Below, one piece after another: positions 35,149 to 45,033 of a stretch of DNA of 59,402 bases. The translations under genes and the position numbers were made by a program. A model generated the notes under the pieces. It was not told the origin of the DNA and ran no database searches. It saw only the letters and a list, made by a program, of their open reading frames with translations. The first letter of the stretch is position 1. Each line of letters opens with the position of its first letter. Source of the stretch: Flavobacteriaceae bacterium (GTDB lineage: Bacteria; Bacteroidota; Bacteroidia; Flavobacteriales; Flavobacteriaceae); contig JAHEMY010000005.1 in assembly GCA_024643425.1 (NCBI GenBank), positions 1 through 59,402 of the forward strand. Reading direction: 5' to 3'.

Positions 35149-35838
35149 CTAGCGACGGTCTAAGAACATCATAATGAAATATAGCAAGGTTGCTAATGAA
35201 CCAATAGCAGCAACCACATAAGTTCGCGCAGCCCATTTCAAAGCATCTTTTGCCCCTGAAAGTTCTTGTTGCGTGACCATGTTTTTATCCTCGAGCCAAA
35301 CCAGTGCTCTTTTACTGGCATCAAATTCTACAGGAAGCGTAATAAAAGCAAATAAGGTGGTCATTGCAAAGAGGATAATTCCAATAAGAAATAATGTCTG
35401 CCCAAGAAGTGATCCTGAAGCGGCTAGAACCAGCCCCGCCATGATTACAAAATTTGATAATTTACTCGCCACACCAACCATAGGAACAATGGCCGAACGC
35501 ATTTTTAACCAACTATAGGCTTTTGCGTGTTGCACCGCATGACCACATTCGTGCGCAGCTACAGCCGCAGCGGCTGCATTGCGCTGTTGGTAAACACCTT
35601 CGCTTAAGTTTACGGTTTTATTGGCCGGATTGTAATGGTCTGTTAACATCCCGGGCGTTGAAATTACCTGAACATCGGTAATACCATTATCTGAAAGCAT
35701 TTTCTCGGCAATTTCTTTTCCACTCATTCCATTTTGAAGATGCACCTTGGAGTATTTAGTAAACTTACTTTTAAGTTTATTACTCACATACATGCTAATC
35801 AGGAACACAAGTCCTGCCATGACATAATATCCAATCAT
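35149..35838 (-). CDS. Neutral zinc metallopeptidase, YugP family
   Basis: 229 aa membrane-bound peptidase. The zinc site HExxH is in AAVAAHECGHAVQHAKAYSW near residue 100, with an N-terminal transmembrane helix and two or three helices after the site. The EFDASKRAL segment near residue 175 is conserved in the family. Targets are unknown; a role in membrane-protein turnover is likely. Alone between the terminator at 35101 and the SemiSWEET gene. Confidence 0.85.
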   Translation of the reverse strand: MIGYYVMAGLVFLISMYVSNKLKSKFTKYSKVHLQNGMSGKEIAEKMLSDNGITDVQVISTPGMLTDHYNPANKTVNLSEGVYQQRNAAAAAVAAHECGHAVQHAKAYSWLKMRSAIVPMVGVASKLSNFVIMAGLVLAASGSLLGQTLFLIGIILFAMTTLFAFITLPVEFDASKRALVWLEDKNMVTQQELSGAKDALKWAARTYVVAAIGSLATLLYFIMMFLDRR

Positions 35839-35914
35839 TGATATAAAATTAGGGTTACACTAATATAATAACAAAAATGTTGCCAATTAATAGGTCTGAC
35901 ATTTCGGCAAGTTG

Positions 35915-36178
35915 TTACCGCCGGTATTTAATTTTAAAAAAGAGTAAAATAAAAGCCAGTATGGCAGTAATCACATTAGCTAGGATTACAGCAATACTTT
36001 CGATCAAAATTCCATACACCAACCACAATACAATTCCTACGAAAAAAAATGCGTACATACTAAGCGATAAGCCGTCCACATTTTTGGTTTTCCAGGTTTT
36101 ATATACCTGCGGAAAGAAGGCTCCCGTAGTTAGCGTCGCTGCAATAAGGCCAATTACCTCGGTGGTATCAATTACCAT
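35915..36178 (-). CDS. SemiSWEET-type sugar transporter
   Basis: 87 aa with three helices, the minimal unit that dimerises to make a transport pore. The PQ motif is in GAFFPQVYKTWKTKNVDGLS, and the second half-site is in VLWLVYGILIESIAVILAN. The substrate is probably a sugar. Its ATG overlaps the leuS stop (TAATG), so translation depends on leuS, an unusual partnership. Confidence 0.87.
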   Translation of the reverse strand: MVIDTTEVIGLIAATLTTGAFFPQVYKTWKTKNVDGLSLSMYAFFFVGIVLWLVYGILIESIAVILANVITAILAFILLFFKIKYRR

Positions 36179-39003
36179 TATCCTACAATGTTGATAATTT
36201 TTCCGGGAACCACAATCACCTTTTTAGGAGTTCTCCCTTGCAGTTGTTCTTGCGTTTTTTCATGCGCCATAACCGCCGTTTCTATTTCCGAAACGCTAAG
36301 GTCTAAGGACAATTCCAATTTAAAACGCATTTTCCCATTGAATGATACTGGGTATTCCTTGCTGCTTTCAACCAAATGCTTCGCATCAAATTTTGGGAAT
36401 GCCACTGTTGAAATACTTGTGTCATGACCCAATAAGTTCCAAAGTTCTTCAGCAATGTGAGGCGCATAAGGTGCTATTAAAATCGCAAGCGGCTCCAGCA
36501 CTTCTCGTTGGTTGCATTTTTGCGCAGTGAGTTCGTTCACGGCAATCATAAAGGTTGAAACTGAAGTGTTGAAACTAAAGTTTTCAATATCTTCTTCTAC
36601 CTTTTTAATGGTTTTATGAAGCGTCTTTAACGCATCTTTACTTGCCGATTCCTCAACCACAAAGAAGGCATCTTCACTTCCTGAATGATACAATTTCCAG
36701 AGTTTCTTTAAGAAATTATGCACCCCTGTAATCCCTGCTGTACTCCAAGGTTTTGCCTGTTCTAAGGGTCCTAGGAACATTTCATACATCCGCAAGGTAT
36801 CCGCGCCGTATTGCTCGCAAATATCATCCGGGTTCACCACATTGTATTTGGATTTGGACATTTTTTCCACCTCTCTAGACACCTTAAAAGTACCGTCGGT
36901 TTCTGTGATGAATGTAGCATCCTTAAATTCCGGACGCCAATTTTTAAAGGCTTCAATGTCTAATTCATTTTGAAGGTTCACCATGGAAACATCGGCATGA
37001 ATGGGTTGCACCGGGCGACCTTCAATTTGACCTTTACTAACCAACGTATTCTCCCCCTCTATCCTATGCACAAAGGCACTCTCTCCTAAAATCATCCCCT
37101 GATTGATCAATTTCTTTACGGGCTCATCCACGCTAAAGAACCCACGATCGAACATGAATTTGGTCCAAAATCTGCTGTACAACAAATGACCTGTAGCATG
37201 TTCGCTTCCCCCCAAATACAAATCGACTTTCTGCCAATACTGCAACGCCTCTTTCGAAGCAAACTCAGTATTATTCTTTGAATCCATATATCGGAACATA
37301 TAACAGCTACTTCCTGCCCAACCCGGCATCGTATTCAACTCAAGAGGAAATACGATTTCATTATCGATCAACTTATTATGAACGACTTCATTCTTATTTG
37401 TGTCCCAAGCCCATACATCGGCTCGACCCAAAGGAGGTTCTCCATCTTCGGTTGGAAGGTATTTCTCTACTTCCGGCAGGGTCAATGGCAAATGCTTTGC
37501 ATCGATCATCTGCGGAAGTCCACTTTTATAATAGACAGGGAAAGGTTCACCCCAATAGCGCTGTCTACTAAATACCGCATCTCTTAATCGGTAATTGATC
37601 TTTCCGGAACCTTGATTTTTCGCTTCTAAAGCTTCAATGACTTTTTGGGTGGCTTCAGCATACCCTAGTCCATTAATGAACTCACTATTTGCAATGATGG
37701 TATTTTCTTTATCGGCATAGGCTTCTTCACTAATATCGATTCCTTCAAAAATATTGGGAATGGGAAGGTTGAAGTGTTTCGCAAAATCGTAATCCCGCTG
37801 ATCCCCACATGGAACGGCCATTACTGCCCCGGTTCCATATCCTGCCAATACATAATCTCCAATCCAGATAGGAATAAGGGCTCCGGTAAAAGGGTGTTCG
37901 GCAAAAGCGCCGGTAAACACTCCTGAAATTGTCTTTACATCGGCCATACGCTCGCGCTCACTGCGTTTCGCACTCGCTTCGACATAGCTTTGTACTGCTT
38001 TTTTTTGTGCTTCCGTAGTAATTAGATTCACAAAATCATGCTCTGGAGCCAAGGTCATAAAGCTCACCCCGAAAATGGTGTCGGGACGCGTAGTAAAGAC
38101 CTCTACGTAGTTATCGAAATTATTTATTTTGAATCGAACCGTCGCCCCTTTAGAGCGTCCAATCCAATTGGTTTGCGAGTCTTTCAATGGCTGTGGCCAA
38201 TCGATGGTATCCAACCCATCCAACAGGCGTTGAGCATAAGCCGTGATTCGCATGCTCCATTGTTTCATCTTTTTTCGCACCACAGCATAACCTCCCCGTT
38301 CGGAAACCCCATTCACAATTTCATCGTTGGCAAGAACAGTACCCAGTTGCGGACACCAGTTCACTTCCGTTTCCGCCAAATAGGTAAGTCGGTATTGTAA
38401 AAGTATCTTTTGTTGTTCTTCAAAGGAAAACGATTGCCACTGTTCTGCTGAAAATTGAACTACATCTTCATCACAAACAGCTTGCACTTCTCGATTCCCT
38501 TCTGCGGCAAAAAGAGCGATCAAATCGTCAATGGGACGCGCTTTATCTAGAGTTTTATCGTACCAACTTTCAAAAAGTTGAATGAAAATCCATTGAGTCC
38601 ATTTGTAATAAGCCGGATCTGAAGTTCGTACTTCACGACTCCAATCGAAGCTAAACCCTATTTTATCGAGCTGCTCACGATAGCGCGCAATATTTTCTTC
38701 GGTAGTTTTTCGAGGGTGCTGTCCGGTTTGAATGGCGTATTGCTCTGCAGGAAGTCCAAAACTATCGTACCCCTGTGGGTGCAACACATTGAAGCCTTTG
38801 TGTCGTTTATATCGTGCATAGATATCACTTGCGATATATCCTAGCGGGTGACCCACATGCAGTCCTGCTCCCGATGGATAGGGAAACATATCAAGGACGT
38901 AATACTTAGGATTGCTACTATGGTTTTTGGCCTGAAACGTTTGGTGCGCTGCCCAATATTTTTGCCATTTAGCTTCGATGCTATTAAAGTGATACTTACT
39001 CAT
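36178..39003 (-). CDS. leuS: Leucyl-tRNA synthetase
   Basis: About 941 aa from the ATG at 39003 (MSKYHFNSIEAKWQKYW); a start 10 codons upstream is less likely. Signature HIGH (GLHVGHPLGYIASDIY) and KMSKS (VEKMSKSKYNVVNPDD) are intact, with the editing domain between them (TTRPDTIFGVSFM). The C-terminal domain ends in VIVVPGKIINIVG. A -7 box lies 45 bases upstream and the stop overlaps the SemiSWEET start. Confidence 0.97.
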   Translation of the reverse strand: MSKYHFNSIEAKWQKYWAAHQTFQAKNHSSNPKYYVLDMFPYPSGAGLHVGHPLGYIASDIYARYKRHKGFNVLHPQGYDSFGLPAEQYAIQTGQHPRKTTEENIARYREQLDKIGFSFDWSREVRTSDPAYYKWTQWIFIQLFESWYDKTLDKARPIDDLIALFAAEGNREVQAVCDEDVVQFSAEQWQSFSFEEQQKILLQYRLTYLAETEVNWCPQLGTVLANDEIVNGVSERGGYAVVRKKMKQWSMRITAYAQRLLDGLDTIDWPQPLKDSQTNWIGRSKGATVRFKINNFDNYVEVFTTRPDTIFGVSFMTLAPEHDFVNLITTEAQKKAVQSYVEASAKRSERERMADVKTISGVFTGAFAEHPFTGALIPIWIGDYVLAGYGTGAVMAVPCGDQRDYDFAKHFNLPIPNIFEGIDISEEAYADKENTIIANSEFINGLGYAEATQKVIEALEAKNQGSGKINYRLRDAVFSRQRYWGEPFPVYYKSGLPQMIDAKHLPLTLPEVEKYLPTEDGEPPLGRADVWAWDTNKNEVVHNKLIDNEIVFPLELNTMPGWAGSSCYMFRYMDSKNNTEFASKEALQYWQKVDLYLGGSEHATGHLLYSRFWTKFMFDRGFFSVDEPVKKLINQGMILGESAFVHRIEGENTLVSKGQIEGRPVQPIHADVSMVNLQNELDIEAFKNWRPEFKDATFITETDGTFKVSREVEKMSKSKYNVVNPDDICEQYGADTLRMYEMFLGPLEQAKPWSTAGITGVHNFLKKLWKLYHSGSEDAFFVVEESASKDALKTLHKTIKKVEEDIENFSFNTSVSTFMIAVNELTAQKCNQREVLEPLAILIAPYAPHIAEELWNLLGHDTSISTVAFPKFDAKHLVESSKEYPVSFNGKMRFKLELSLDLSVSEIETAVMAHEKTQEQLQGRTPKKVIVVPGKIINIVG

Positions 39004-39048
39004 ATTCGATACAAAATTCAAGGCCTCTTTCAAAAGTTAAGACCGCGG

Positions 39049-39056
39049 CAAATTTA
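39049..39056 (-). promoter_or_regulatory. -7 element of leuS
   Basis: TAAATTTG on the minus strand matches TAnnTTTG and gives a leader of about 40 bases before the preferred ATG at 39003. That also argues against the ATG at 39033 being essential. Confidence 0.4.
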
Positions 39057-39229
39057 AGCCTATTGTACGAAATGCCTAATAAGATTTCCAGAAAGTATTG
39101 TACTTTGCCTTTGGGCATTCAGTCTTCCGCTTTATAAAATATGTTTACAGACTAAAGAGAAAAGTTTAAACGTTAGGTATTCGTAGAAGTAAAAAACCTT
39201 GTATTTTTACGTCACCAAAGACACCCTTC

Positions 39230-40108
39230 ATGGCCGCTTCCTTTGAAAAATATCAGAAACGTCGTTTAATTTCCTCCTATATTTCGGTGGTGATAAGCAT
39301 CTCGCTCGTATTGTTTTTATTGGGCTTACTGGGCTTATTGGTGTTAAATACTAAAAAAGTTGCGGATCATTTTAAGGAAAAGATCGCTTTGACTGTTTTC
39401 TTGAAAGACACTGCCAAACAGGTCGAAATTGATCAGCTACAACAAAGCTTAGCCTTAGCCGAATACACTAAAAGTGCCACTTTCGTTTCAAAAGAACAAG
39501 CGGCAGAGGAGCACAGTGCCACCATAGGAGAAAATTTTATGGAATTTTTAGGATACAATCCGTTGCAAAATAGCATCGATGTGTATTTATTAGCAGATTT
39601 TGTGTCACCCACCAAGCTGGAAGAGATTCAGTCTGAAATTATCACAAAGGATTTTGTCGATGAAGTAATTTACGATAAGCCATTAATCGTTCTGCTGAAC
39701 GATAACATTACCAAGATTAGTTTTTGGGTGTTAATTATTAGTGCACTCTTCCTATTCATTGCAGTTTTATTGATCAACAGCTCGATTCGACTTTCGGTAT
39801 ATGCAAAGCGATTTACTATAAAAACCATGCAAATGGTAGGGGCGACCAAGAGCTTTATTCGGCGACCCTTTATTTGGAGGAGCATTAAATTAGGAATGCT
39901 TGGATCGGTGGTAGCGATTATTGGAATTGCAGGAATACTGTTCTATTTAGACAAGTATTTTCCACAAATGAAATTCATGCAAGACCGCTTATTAATTGGA
40001 GCGCTATTCTTATTTGTGTTTGGAATGGGAGTACTCATTTCATGGCTTAGTACCTTCTTCGCCACGCAGCGTTTCTTGAACTTGCGAACCGACGAACTCT
40101 ATTATTGA
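39230..40108 (+). CDS. ftsX: Cell-division ABC transporter permease FtsX
   Basis: 292 aa. One transmembrane helix near residues 20-42, a periplasmic domain of about 120 residues, and three C-terminal helices give the four-helix FtsX topology. The segment AVLLINSSIRLSVYAKRFTIKTMQMVGATKSFIRRPF is the conserved FtsX region before helix 3 (only its position matters here: about 180-215). With FtsE it links septal peptidoglycan hydrolases to the divisome; ftsE is not nearby, which is common in Bacteroidota. Confidence 0.93.
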   Translation: MAASFEKYQKRRLISSYISVVISISLVLFLLGLLGLLVLNTKKVADHFKEKIALTVFLKDTAKQVEIDQLQQSLALAEYTKSATFVSKEQAAEEHSATIGENFMEFLGYNPLQNSIDVYLLADFVSPTKLEEIQSEIITKDFVDEVIYDKPLIVLLNDNITKISFWVLIISALFLFIAVLLINSSIRLSVYAKRFTIKTMQMVGATKSFIRRPFIWRSIKLGMLGSVVAIIGIAGILFYLDKYFPQMKFMQDRLLIGALFLFVFGMGVLISWLSTFFATQRFLNLRTDELYY

Positions 40109-40143
40109 TAAAAAATGTAACTTCGGAACCTCAACAAAAGGCT

Positions 40144-40404
40144 ATGGGAGAGAAAAAAAGAAAAGAAGAATCGCAGGATAACGGATTTATCTTCGAAAAG
40201 AAGAATTATACTTTTATGCTTATTGGCGCTGCTTTTATTGCCCTCGGGTTTATTTTGATGGCAGGTGGTGGCAGCGATGACCCTACTATTTTTAACCCTG
40301 AAATTTATAGCTGGAGACGAATCCGACTAGCGCCCGCGCTTATTCTTATTGGATTTGGTTTTGAAGTCTACGCAATCCTGGTCAACCCTCATAAAGAAGA
40401 CTAA
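40144..40404 (+). CDS. DUF3098 membrane protein
   Basis: 86 aa from the ATG at 40144, which is preceded by AAAAGG; a TTG that overlaps the ftsX stop would add 13 residues. A charged N-terminus is followed by two transmembrane helices (TFMLIGAAFIALGFILMAGG and LAPALILIGFGFEVYAILV). The DUF3098 family has no known function but is recurrently found between ftsX and uppP in Bacteroidota, so it may serve envelope growth. Confidence 0.85.
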   Translation: MGEKKRKEESQDNGFIFEKKNYTFMLIGAAFIALGFILMAGGGSDDPTIFNPEIYSWRRIRLAPALILIGFGFEVYAILVNPHKED

Positions 40405-40407
40405 CCC

Positions 40408-41193
40408 ATGAATACTTGGGAAGCTATCGTACTAGCTATCATTGAAGGAATCACTGAATTTTTACCGGTTTCCTCGACAGGCCATATGATTGTGGCATCC
40501 TCCTTTTTTGGGATTGCTCAAGAAGATTTTACCAAACTCTTTACCATCGTCATTCAGTTAGGGACCATTATGAGTGTGGTGGTATTGTATTTCAAACGAT
40601 TTTTCCAATCGATGAATTTCTATTACAAACTCTTTGTCGCCTTCCTCCCCGCTGTATTTCTAGGCTTATTGCTTAGTGATTTTATTGATGGTTTGCTTGA
40701 AAACCCGATCACTGTGGCTGTTTCACTTATTATTGGTGGTTTTGTTTTATTAAAAGTTGACGATTGGTTTGGCGATGGTGAAGAAACGGAAATCTCCTAT
40801 GCTACCGCGCTAAAAATTGGCTTCTTTCAATGCCTTGCTATGATTCCCGGGGTTTCGCGCAGTGGTGCAAGTATTGTAGGGGGAATGACACAAAAACTCT
40901 CTCGTACTGTCGCTGCAGAATTTTCGTTCTTTTTGGCGATACCTACCATGTTAGGAGCTACGGTTAAAAAATCCTATGATTACTATGAAGCGGGTTTTCA
41001 GCTATCCTCAGAACAAGTTAATTTATTGATTATAGGAAATGTGGTTGGCTTCGTAGTTGCTATGATTGCCATCAAATCGTTTATCACCTACCTCAGCAAA
41101 CACGGATTTAAAATTTTTGGCTACTACCGAATCATCGCTGGTGTTTTGGTTTTATTGATCCACTTTTTTGTCCAAAAGCTTACTGTGATTTAA
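40408..41193 (+). CDS. uppP: Undecaprenyl-diphosphatase
   Basis: Removes a phosphate from undecaprenyl pyrophosphate to recycle the lipid carrier for peptidoglycan and polysaccharide synthesis. 261 aa, about eight helices. The two catalytic motifs are [15 protein letters not shown] near residue 14 and [14 protein letters not shown] near residue 148. Its stop overlaps the truB ATG (TAATG). Confidence 0.96.
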   Translation: MNTWEAIVLAIIEGITEFLPVSSTGHMIVASSFFGIAQEDFTKLFTIVIQLGTIMSVVVLYFKRFFQSMNFYYKLFVAFLPAVFLGLLLSDFIDGLLENPITVAVSLIIGGFVLLKVDDWFGDGEETEISYATALKIGFFQCLAMIPGVSRSGASIVGGMTQKLSRTVAAEFSFFLAIPTMLGATVKKSYDYYEAGFQLSSEQVNLLIIGNVVGFVVAMIAIKSFITYLSKHGFKIFGYYRIIAGVLVLLIHFFVQKLTVI

Positions 41194-41885
41194 TGACTGC
41201 TGAAGATTACAAAGAAGGACAACTAATCCTTATCGACAAGCCGTTAGAATGGACTTCTTTTCAAGTAGTGAATAAAGTGCGCTGGCTCATTCGGAAACAA
41301 TTTCAATTAAAAAAAATTAAAGTAGGTCATGCAGGGACACTCGATCCTTTAGCCACGGGTTTACTTATTTTATGTACCGGAAAGTTCACCAAGCAAATTG
41401 ATACCTATCAAGCTCAGGTTAAAGAATATACCGGAACATTTACTTTGGGGGCTACTACTCCTTCCTACGACCTTGAAACCGAAATTGATCAACACTTCGA
41501 TATTTCATCCATCACTGAAGCACAGATTCACGAGGCATCCAAAGGTTTTGTTGGCGAAATCGAGCAACAACCTCCTGTTTTTTCAGCATTGAAAAAAGAC
41601 GGAAAGCGCCTGTATGAATACGCTCGTAGCGGTCAGGAGGTATCCATACCGACCAGAAAAATAAACATAACAAACTTTGAGATTACCAGAATAGAGCTCC
41701 CTGAAGTTGACTTTCGTGTGGTTTGTAGCAAAGGCACTTACATTCGATCCCTAGCGCACGATTTTGGAAAAGCACTGAATAACGGAGCATATCTTTCTGC
41801 CTTGCGACGCACTAAAATTGGTGATTTCTCAGTAACAGATGCCATAGGGGTTGAAACCTTTGAAAACAACTTAAAGAACGTATAA
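41193..41885 (+). CDS. truB: tRNA pseudouridine(55) synthase
   Basis: 230 aa. The catalytic aspartate is in VGHAGTLDPLATGLL, with KPLEWTSFQVV upstream and the substrate-binding SKGTYIRSLAHDFG further on. It converts U55 in the T-loop of tRNAs. The C-terminal PUA domain is absent, a short form often seen in Bacteroidota. Coupled to uppP by TAATG. Confidence 0.95.
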   Translation: MTAEDYKEGQLILIDKPLEWTSFQVVNKVRWLIRKQFQLKKIKVGHAGTLDPLATGLLILCTGKFTKQIDTYQAQVKEYTGTFTLGATTPSYDLETEIDQHFDISSITEAQIHEASKGFVGEIEQQPPVFSALKKDGKRLYEYARSGQEVSIPTRKINITNFEITRIELPEVDFRVVCSKGTYIRSLAHDFGKALNNGAYLSALRRTKIGDFSVTDAIGVETFENNLKNV

Positions 41886-41945
41886 AAAAGCGTTAAACCT
41901 TTAAATACAGAGGTTTATTACTGTGAAATTTCCTTCTTTTGTAAT

Positions 41946-42644
41946 GTGAATTTTAAGTATTCCTATAAAGCCTTTCTCATTACCAGCCTTTTGGTTGGCA
42001 ACTTGATTTTGTTATTGGTTTCGGTGAAGCTCAATAAACGCATGGCTCCTGAAGAAGAAACGATGGCGGTGGAATATGCTGAAATTATCCCTGAAGAAGA
42101 GCTTGCGCTAGCCGATGAAGTTGAAAAGGTTGAAATAAAAACCAATACTGCTTACAACGAAGCTGAAAAATTTATCAAAGAAATTGAAAACGATCGAAAC
42201 GGCACGTTTGAAGAGAATGAACCTCTTGAATCGGAAACCTACGATATCACCAGTAGTAGTAACATGGACTTCAGTAAAGCGCAAGACAAACTGGAAGAAG
42301 TAAAAGAAAAGCTCTCTCAATCCCCGGCAAAACAGAAAACCAAGCGCACGCAATCGGTGAATCGAAAAACCACTATTACATACCGACTGGTAGATCGAAA
42401 AGCAATGGATTTACCAAATCCGGTATATACCTGTGATGCGGGAGGAAAAATTGTTATCTCGATTGAAGTGAATGCTTCAGGAAAGGTCACACGAGCAACC
42501 TACAACCAAACCCTTTCTACGACAACCAATGGCTGTTTGATTGACGCTGCATTGTCCTATGCTAAGGAATCCCGTTTTAATACCAAAGCGGAAAAACCAG
42601 AGCAGTTAGGAACCATTTCTTACCTTTTCCCCGGGCAAGAATAA
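41946..42644 (+). CDS. Membrane-anchored protein with TonB-like C-terminal fold
   Basis: 232 aa with a GTG start (41946), since the overlapping ATG reads straight into a stop. One N-terminal transmembrane helix (AFLITSLLVGNLILLLVSV), a long acidic, coiled-coil-like segment (about 35-140), and a C-terminal domain with ITYRLVDRKAMDLPNPVY and GKIVISIEVNASGKVTRATY that resembles TonB/energy-transducer C-terminal domains. There is no Pro-rich spacer. It follows truB after 60 bases and could be in the same transcript. The function is not known; energy transduction is only a possibility. Confidence 0.6.
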   Translation: MNFKYSYKAFLITSLLVGNLILLLVSVKLNKRMAPEEETMAVEYAEIIPEEELALADEVEKVEIKTNTAYNEAEKFIKEIENDRNGTFEENEPLESETYDITSSSNMDFSKAQDKLEEVKEKLSQSPAKQKTKRTQSVNRKTTITYRLVDRKAMDLPNPVYTCDAGGKIVISIEVNASGKVTRATYNQTLSTTTNGCLIDAALSYAKESRFNTKAEKPEQLGTISYLFPGQE

Positions 42645-42671
42645 ATTCGTAAATTTCGAAAAACAAACGAT

Positions 42672-43232
42672 ATGATCACACGATGTGAATGGTGTGGTAA
42701 CGACCCACTTTATATCGCTTATCACGACGAAGAATGGGGCGTACCGGTGAAAGACGATGCTACCCTATTTGAATTCTTGACCCTTGAAACTTTTCAAGCC
42801 GGTCTAAGCTGGATAACGGTTTTAAGAAAACGGGATCATTTTAGAAAAGCATTCGATCAATTCGATTATCGAAAGATAGCCCAATACGACGAATCAAAAT
42901 TTGAATCGCTCTTAACAGATTCAGGAATTATTAGGAATCGCCTAAAAATAAAAGCAGCAATCACCAATGCTCAGGCTTTCATGGAAGTTCAGAAGGAATT
43001 TGGAAGTTTTAGCAACTACATTTGGGGATTTATCGATCATGAACCCATTAAAAATAGGCATCAATCCACAAATCAATTACCAGCAAATACGCCCTTAAGC
43101 GATGCAATAAGCAAAGACTTAAAAAAACGTGGATTTAAGTTTGTGGGAACTACCGTGGTGTATGCACACATGCAAGCCACAGGTATGGTGAACGACCATC
43201 TTACCAGTTGCTTCCGTTATGCAGAAGTATAA
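42672..43232 (+). CDS. tag: DNA-3-methyladenine glycosylase I
   Basis: 186 aa, constitutive base-excision repair enzyme. The zinc ligands are recognisable: C5 and H18 near the N-terminus (CEWCGNDPLYIAYHDEEWG) and His/Cys in GMVNDHLTSCFRY at the C-terminus. FEFLTLETFQAGLSW is the conserved helix-hairpin region. Its stop directly abuts that of the convergent deiminase gene, leaving no space for a terminator. Confidence 0.95.
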   Translation: MITRCEWCGNDPLYIAYHDEEWGVPVKDDATLFEFLTLETFQAGLSWITVLRKRDHFRKAFDQFDYRKIAQYDESKFESLLTDSGIIRNRLKIKAAITNAQAFMEVQKEFGSFSNYIWGFIDHEPIKNRHQSTNQLPANTPLSDAISKDLKKRGFKFVGTTVVYAHMQATGMVNDHLTSCFRYAEV

Positions 43233-44972
43233 TTATAACTTAATTACTTTTCGATTAACCGTTCCAAATTCTCCCGCGAAGCTTATGAATAAGGTTCCGC
43301 TCCAAGATGGATTTAGATCTATGGAAAGCACTCCGTTGGCCACCTCTAGCTGAGATGAAAACAAAGTCTGACCTAAGAGATTATGGATCGATACCTGTAC
43401 ACTTCCTTCAATTTGTTTCAAACTGAAATTTACAGTCCCTGTCGTTGGGTTGGGATAGGCTCCCGAAATACTTTGTTCGGCCCAATCGCCCGCAGATAGA
43501 CTTGAAACATCGATGGTCCAATATCCCTCAGGGGCAACGATAGGTCGTGCCAAAACTTTCCCTGAATTTGCCACAGCTTCAATATAGTACTCCACATTGA
43601 TGTTCTCGTTTGGTATAGGCAATACCGCCGACCATTGGTCTTCTCCTTCGTCACTCATGACGACTTCACTATACGTTGACTGACCTTCCTGCCGCCAAAA
43701 TAAGGTCGCATTATTAATTCCCGAAATATGTTTGATCATTGCATTTAATAGAATCGTAGATCCGGCATTGGCTTCAGCTACCGGCTGATGCACAATCCAC
43801 AGAGGCTCTTCAACCCCAATGGTATGGGAGATACAATGGATCGCCCCTAGCGAGGCAATAATATTTTCTCCCGGATTATCTACATCAATTCCTACAATAT
43901 TATACCCCGGTAACATTTCTTGCCACTGTGCCAATGCTGGCTCATCTACTTCAGGACGATAGGTGGGAACCATTACCGTACCATTTACAAATATTGCATT
44001 CGTGTACGTACGATACGACCCTCCTGTATCCGGATAATTCCCATTGACGCTTGGTGGTGCAGGGATCCATTTCACTTTATAAGGGGTTCCAAAAACCGAC
44101 GGGTAATTATTTAATACATATTCGATATTGGCTTCGATTTGAGGTCCGTCGGCAACACCATCAGGATACTCGCTTACCAATAAGGTTTCTTCATCTAGCA
44201 GTTTCATATGCATGTCGATATGATGAATCACATCATAGGGCAACACCGGCATTTTGATGTAATTATCGATTCCCATATAGGCATTCATAATGCCATCTAT
44301 TTGTTCTTCCGTCTTTGCTGAAACGCCATAAGGATTTCCCGGAGCGTTTTCATCTAAAATTAATTCAGAAGCAAATGCATTCCCCATTCCATCACTCATA
44401 AAATTACCTCCAGTATTTACCAAATCGTTGGTGCCGGTGTCGGTAATATAGATTGGAATACCCACTAAGGCAGCATGCGCTGAAGGCATAACATCGTCGT
44501 TAGGTCGCGGTCTGTTATAGATCCAATCGGTAAGCGCCAATTCACCCACATCGTCAGAATAAATAGTATTCCCGGCATAATCTCGAATCCAAATACTGTC
44601 CCAGTCCTCATCCATAAAGGTGATGTTGGTCAAGTCTATTCCATTGGAAGTGAGGTAGCTGGATACAGAAGCTTCATTTTGTGTAGTGATAATCACCTTG
44701 CATTCTTCAATGGCCGCCTCTACAATTTGCCGAAGAATATTTGGATAACTGGGCACCCATGTAATTAACAAGTATTCTACTTCTTCCCATTCGGCCATGG
44801 TGCGCACAGGCCCGGCCGGTGGATCGGTGACACGATTTCCCGTAAATTGAAATTCTGAAAGGATTGACTTTTCAGATTCAGTAAGACCTTTCGGTAAAGG
44901 TTCTTGTGAATACGCTAAACCTGCAGTGAATAATAAGGCTACAACAAGAGTGGATTTAAAGAAATGTTTCAT
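43233..44972 (-). CDS. Secreted agmatine/peptidylarginine deiminase family protein with T9SS domain
   Basis: 579 aa. Signal peptide (MKHFFKSTLVVALLFTAGLAYS), then a guanidino-group-modifying catalytic domain of about 340 residues. Catalytic elements of the Porphyromonas-type PAD/agmatine deiminase family are visible: Asp in WIRDYAGN, His in IHHIDMHMKLLD, Cys in GAIHCISHTIG. An Ig-like domain (about 410-495) and a C-terminal sorting domain (SISGAYPNPTTGTVNFSL to NRKVIKL) follow. Secretion by T9SS suggests that it acts on extracellular agmatine or on protein arginines; the substrate cannot be decided from sequence. Confidence 0.88.
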   Translation of the reverse strand: MKHFFKSTLVVALLFTAGLAYSQEPLPKGLTESEKSILSEFQFTGNRVTDPPAGPVRTMAEWEEVEYLLITWVPSYPNILRQIVEAAIEECKVIITTQNEASVSSYLTSNGIDLTNITFMDEDWDSIWIRDYAGNTIYSDDVGELALTDWIYNRPRPNDDVMPSAHAALVGIPIYITDTGTNDLVNTGGNFMSDGMGNAFASELILDENAPGNPYGVSAKTEEQIDGIMNAYMGIDNYIKMPVLPYDVIHHIDMHMKLLDEETLLVSEYPDGVADGPQIEANIEYVLNNYPSVFGTPYKVKWIPAPPSVNGNYPDTGGSYRTYTNAIFVNGTVMVPTYRPEVDEPALAQWQEMLPGYNIVGIDVDNPGENIIASLGAIHCISHTIGVEEPLWIVHQPVAEANAGSTILLNAMIKHISGINNATLFWRQEGQSTYSEVVMSDEGEDQWSAVLPIPNENINVEYYIEAVANSGKVLARPIVAPEGYWTIDVSSLSAGDWAEQSISGAYPNPTTGTVNFSLKQIEGSVQVSIHNLLGQTLFSSQLEVANGVLSIDLNPSWSGTLFISFAGEFGTVNRKVIKL

Positions 44973-45033
44973 AAAGCTATTTAAAAGTGCTACAATGTAC
45001 GGAAATCACGTATTTTATTTTACTGTTTCACCA

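Noticed and set aside
38038-38400. Plus-strand frame of 120 codons within leuS
   Set aside because: It is antisense to the conserved synthetase core and shows no protein family features.
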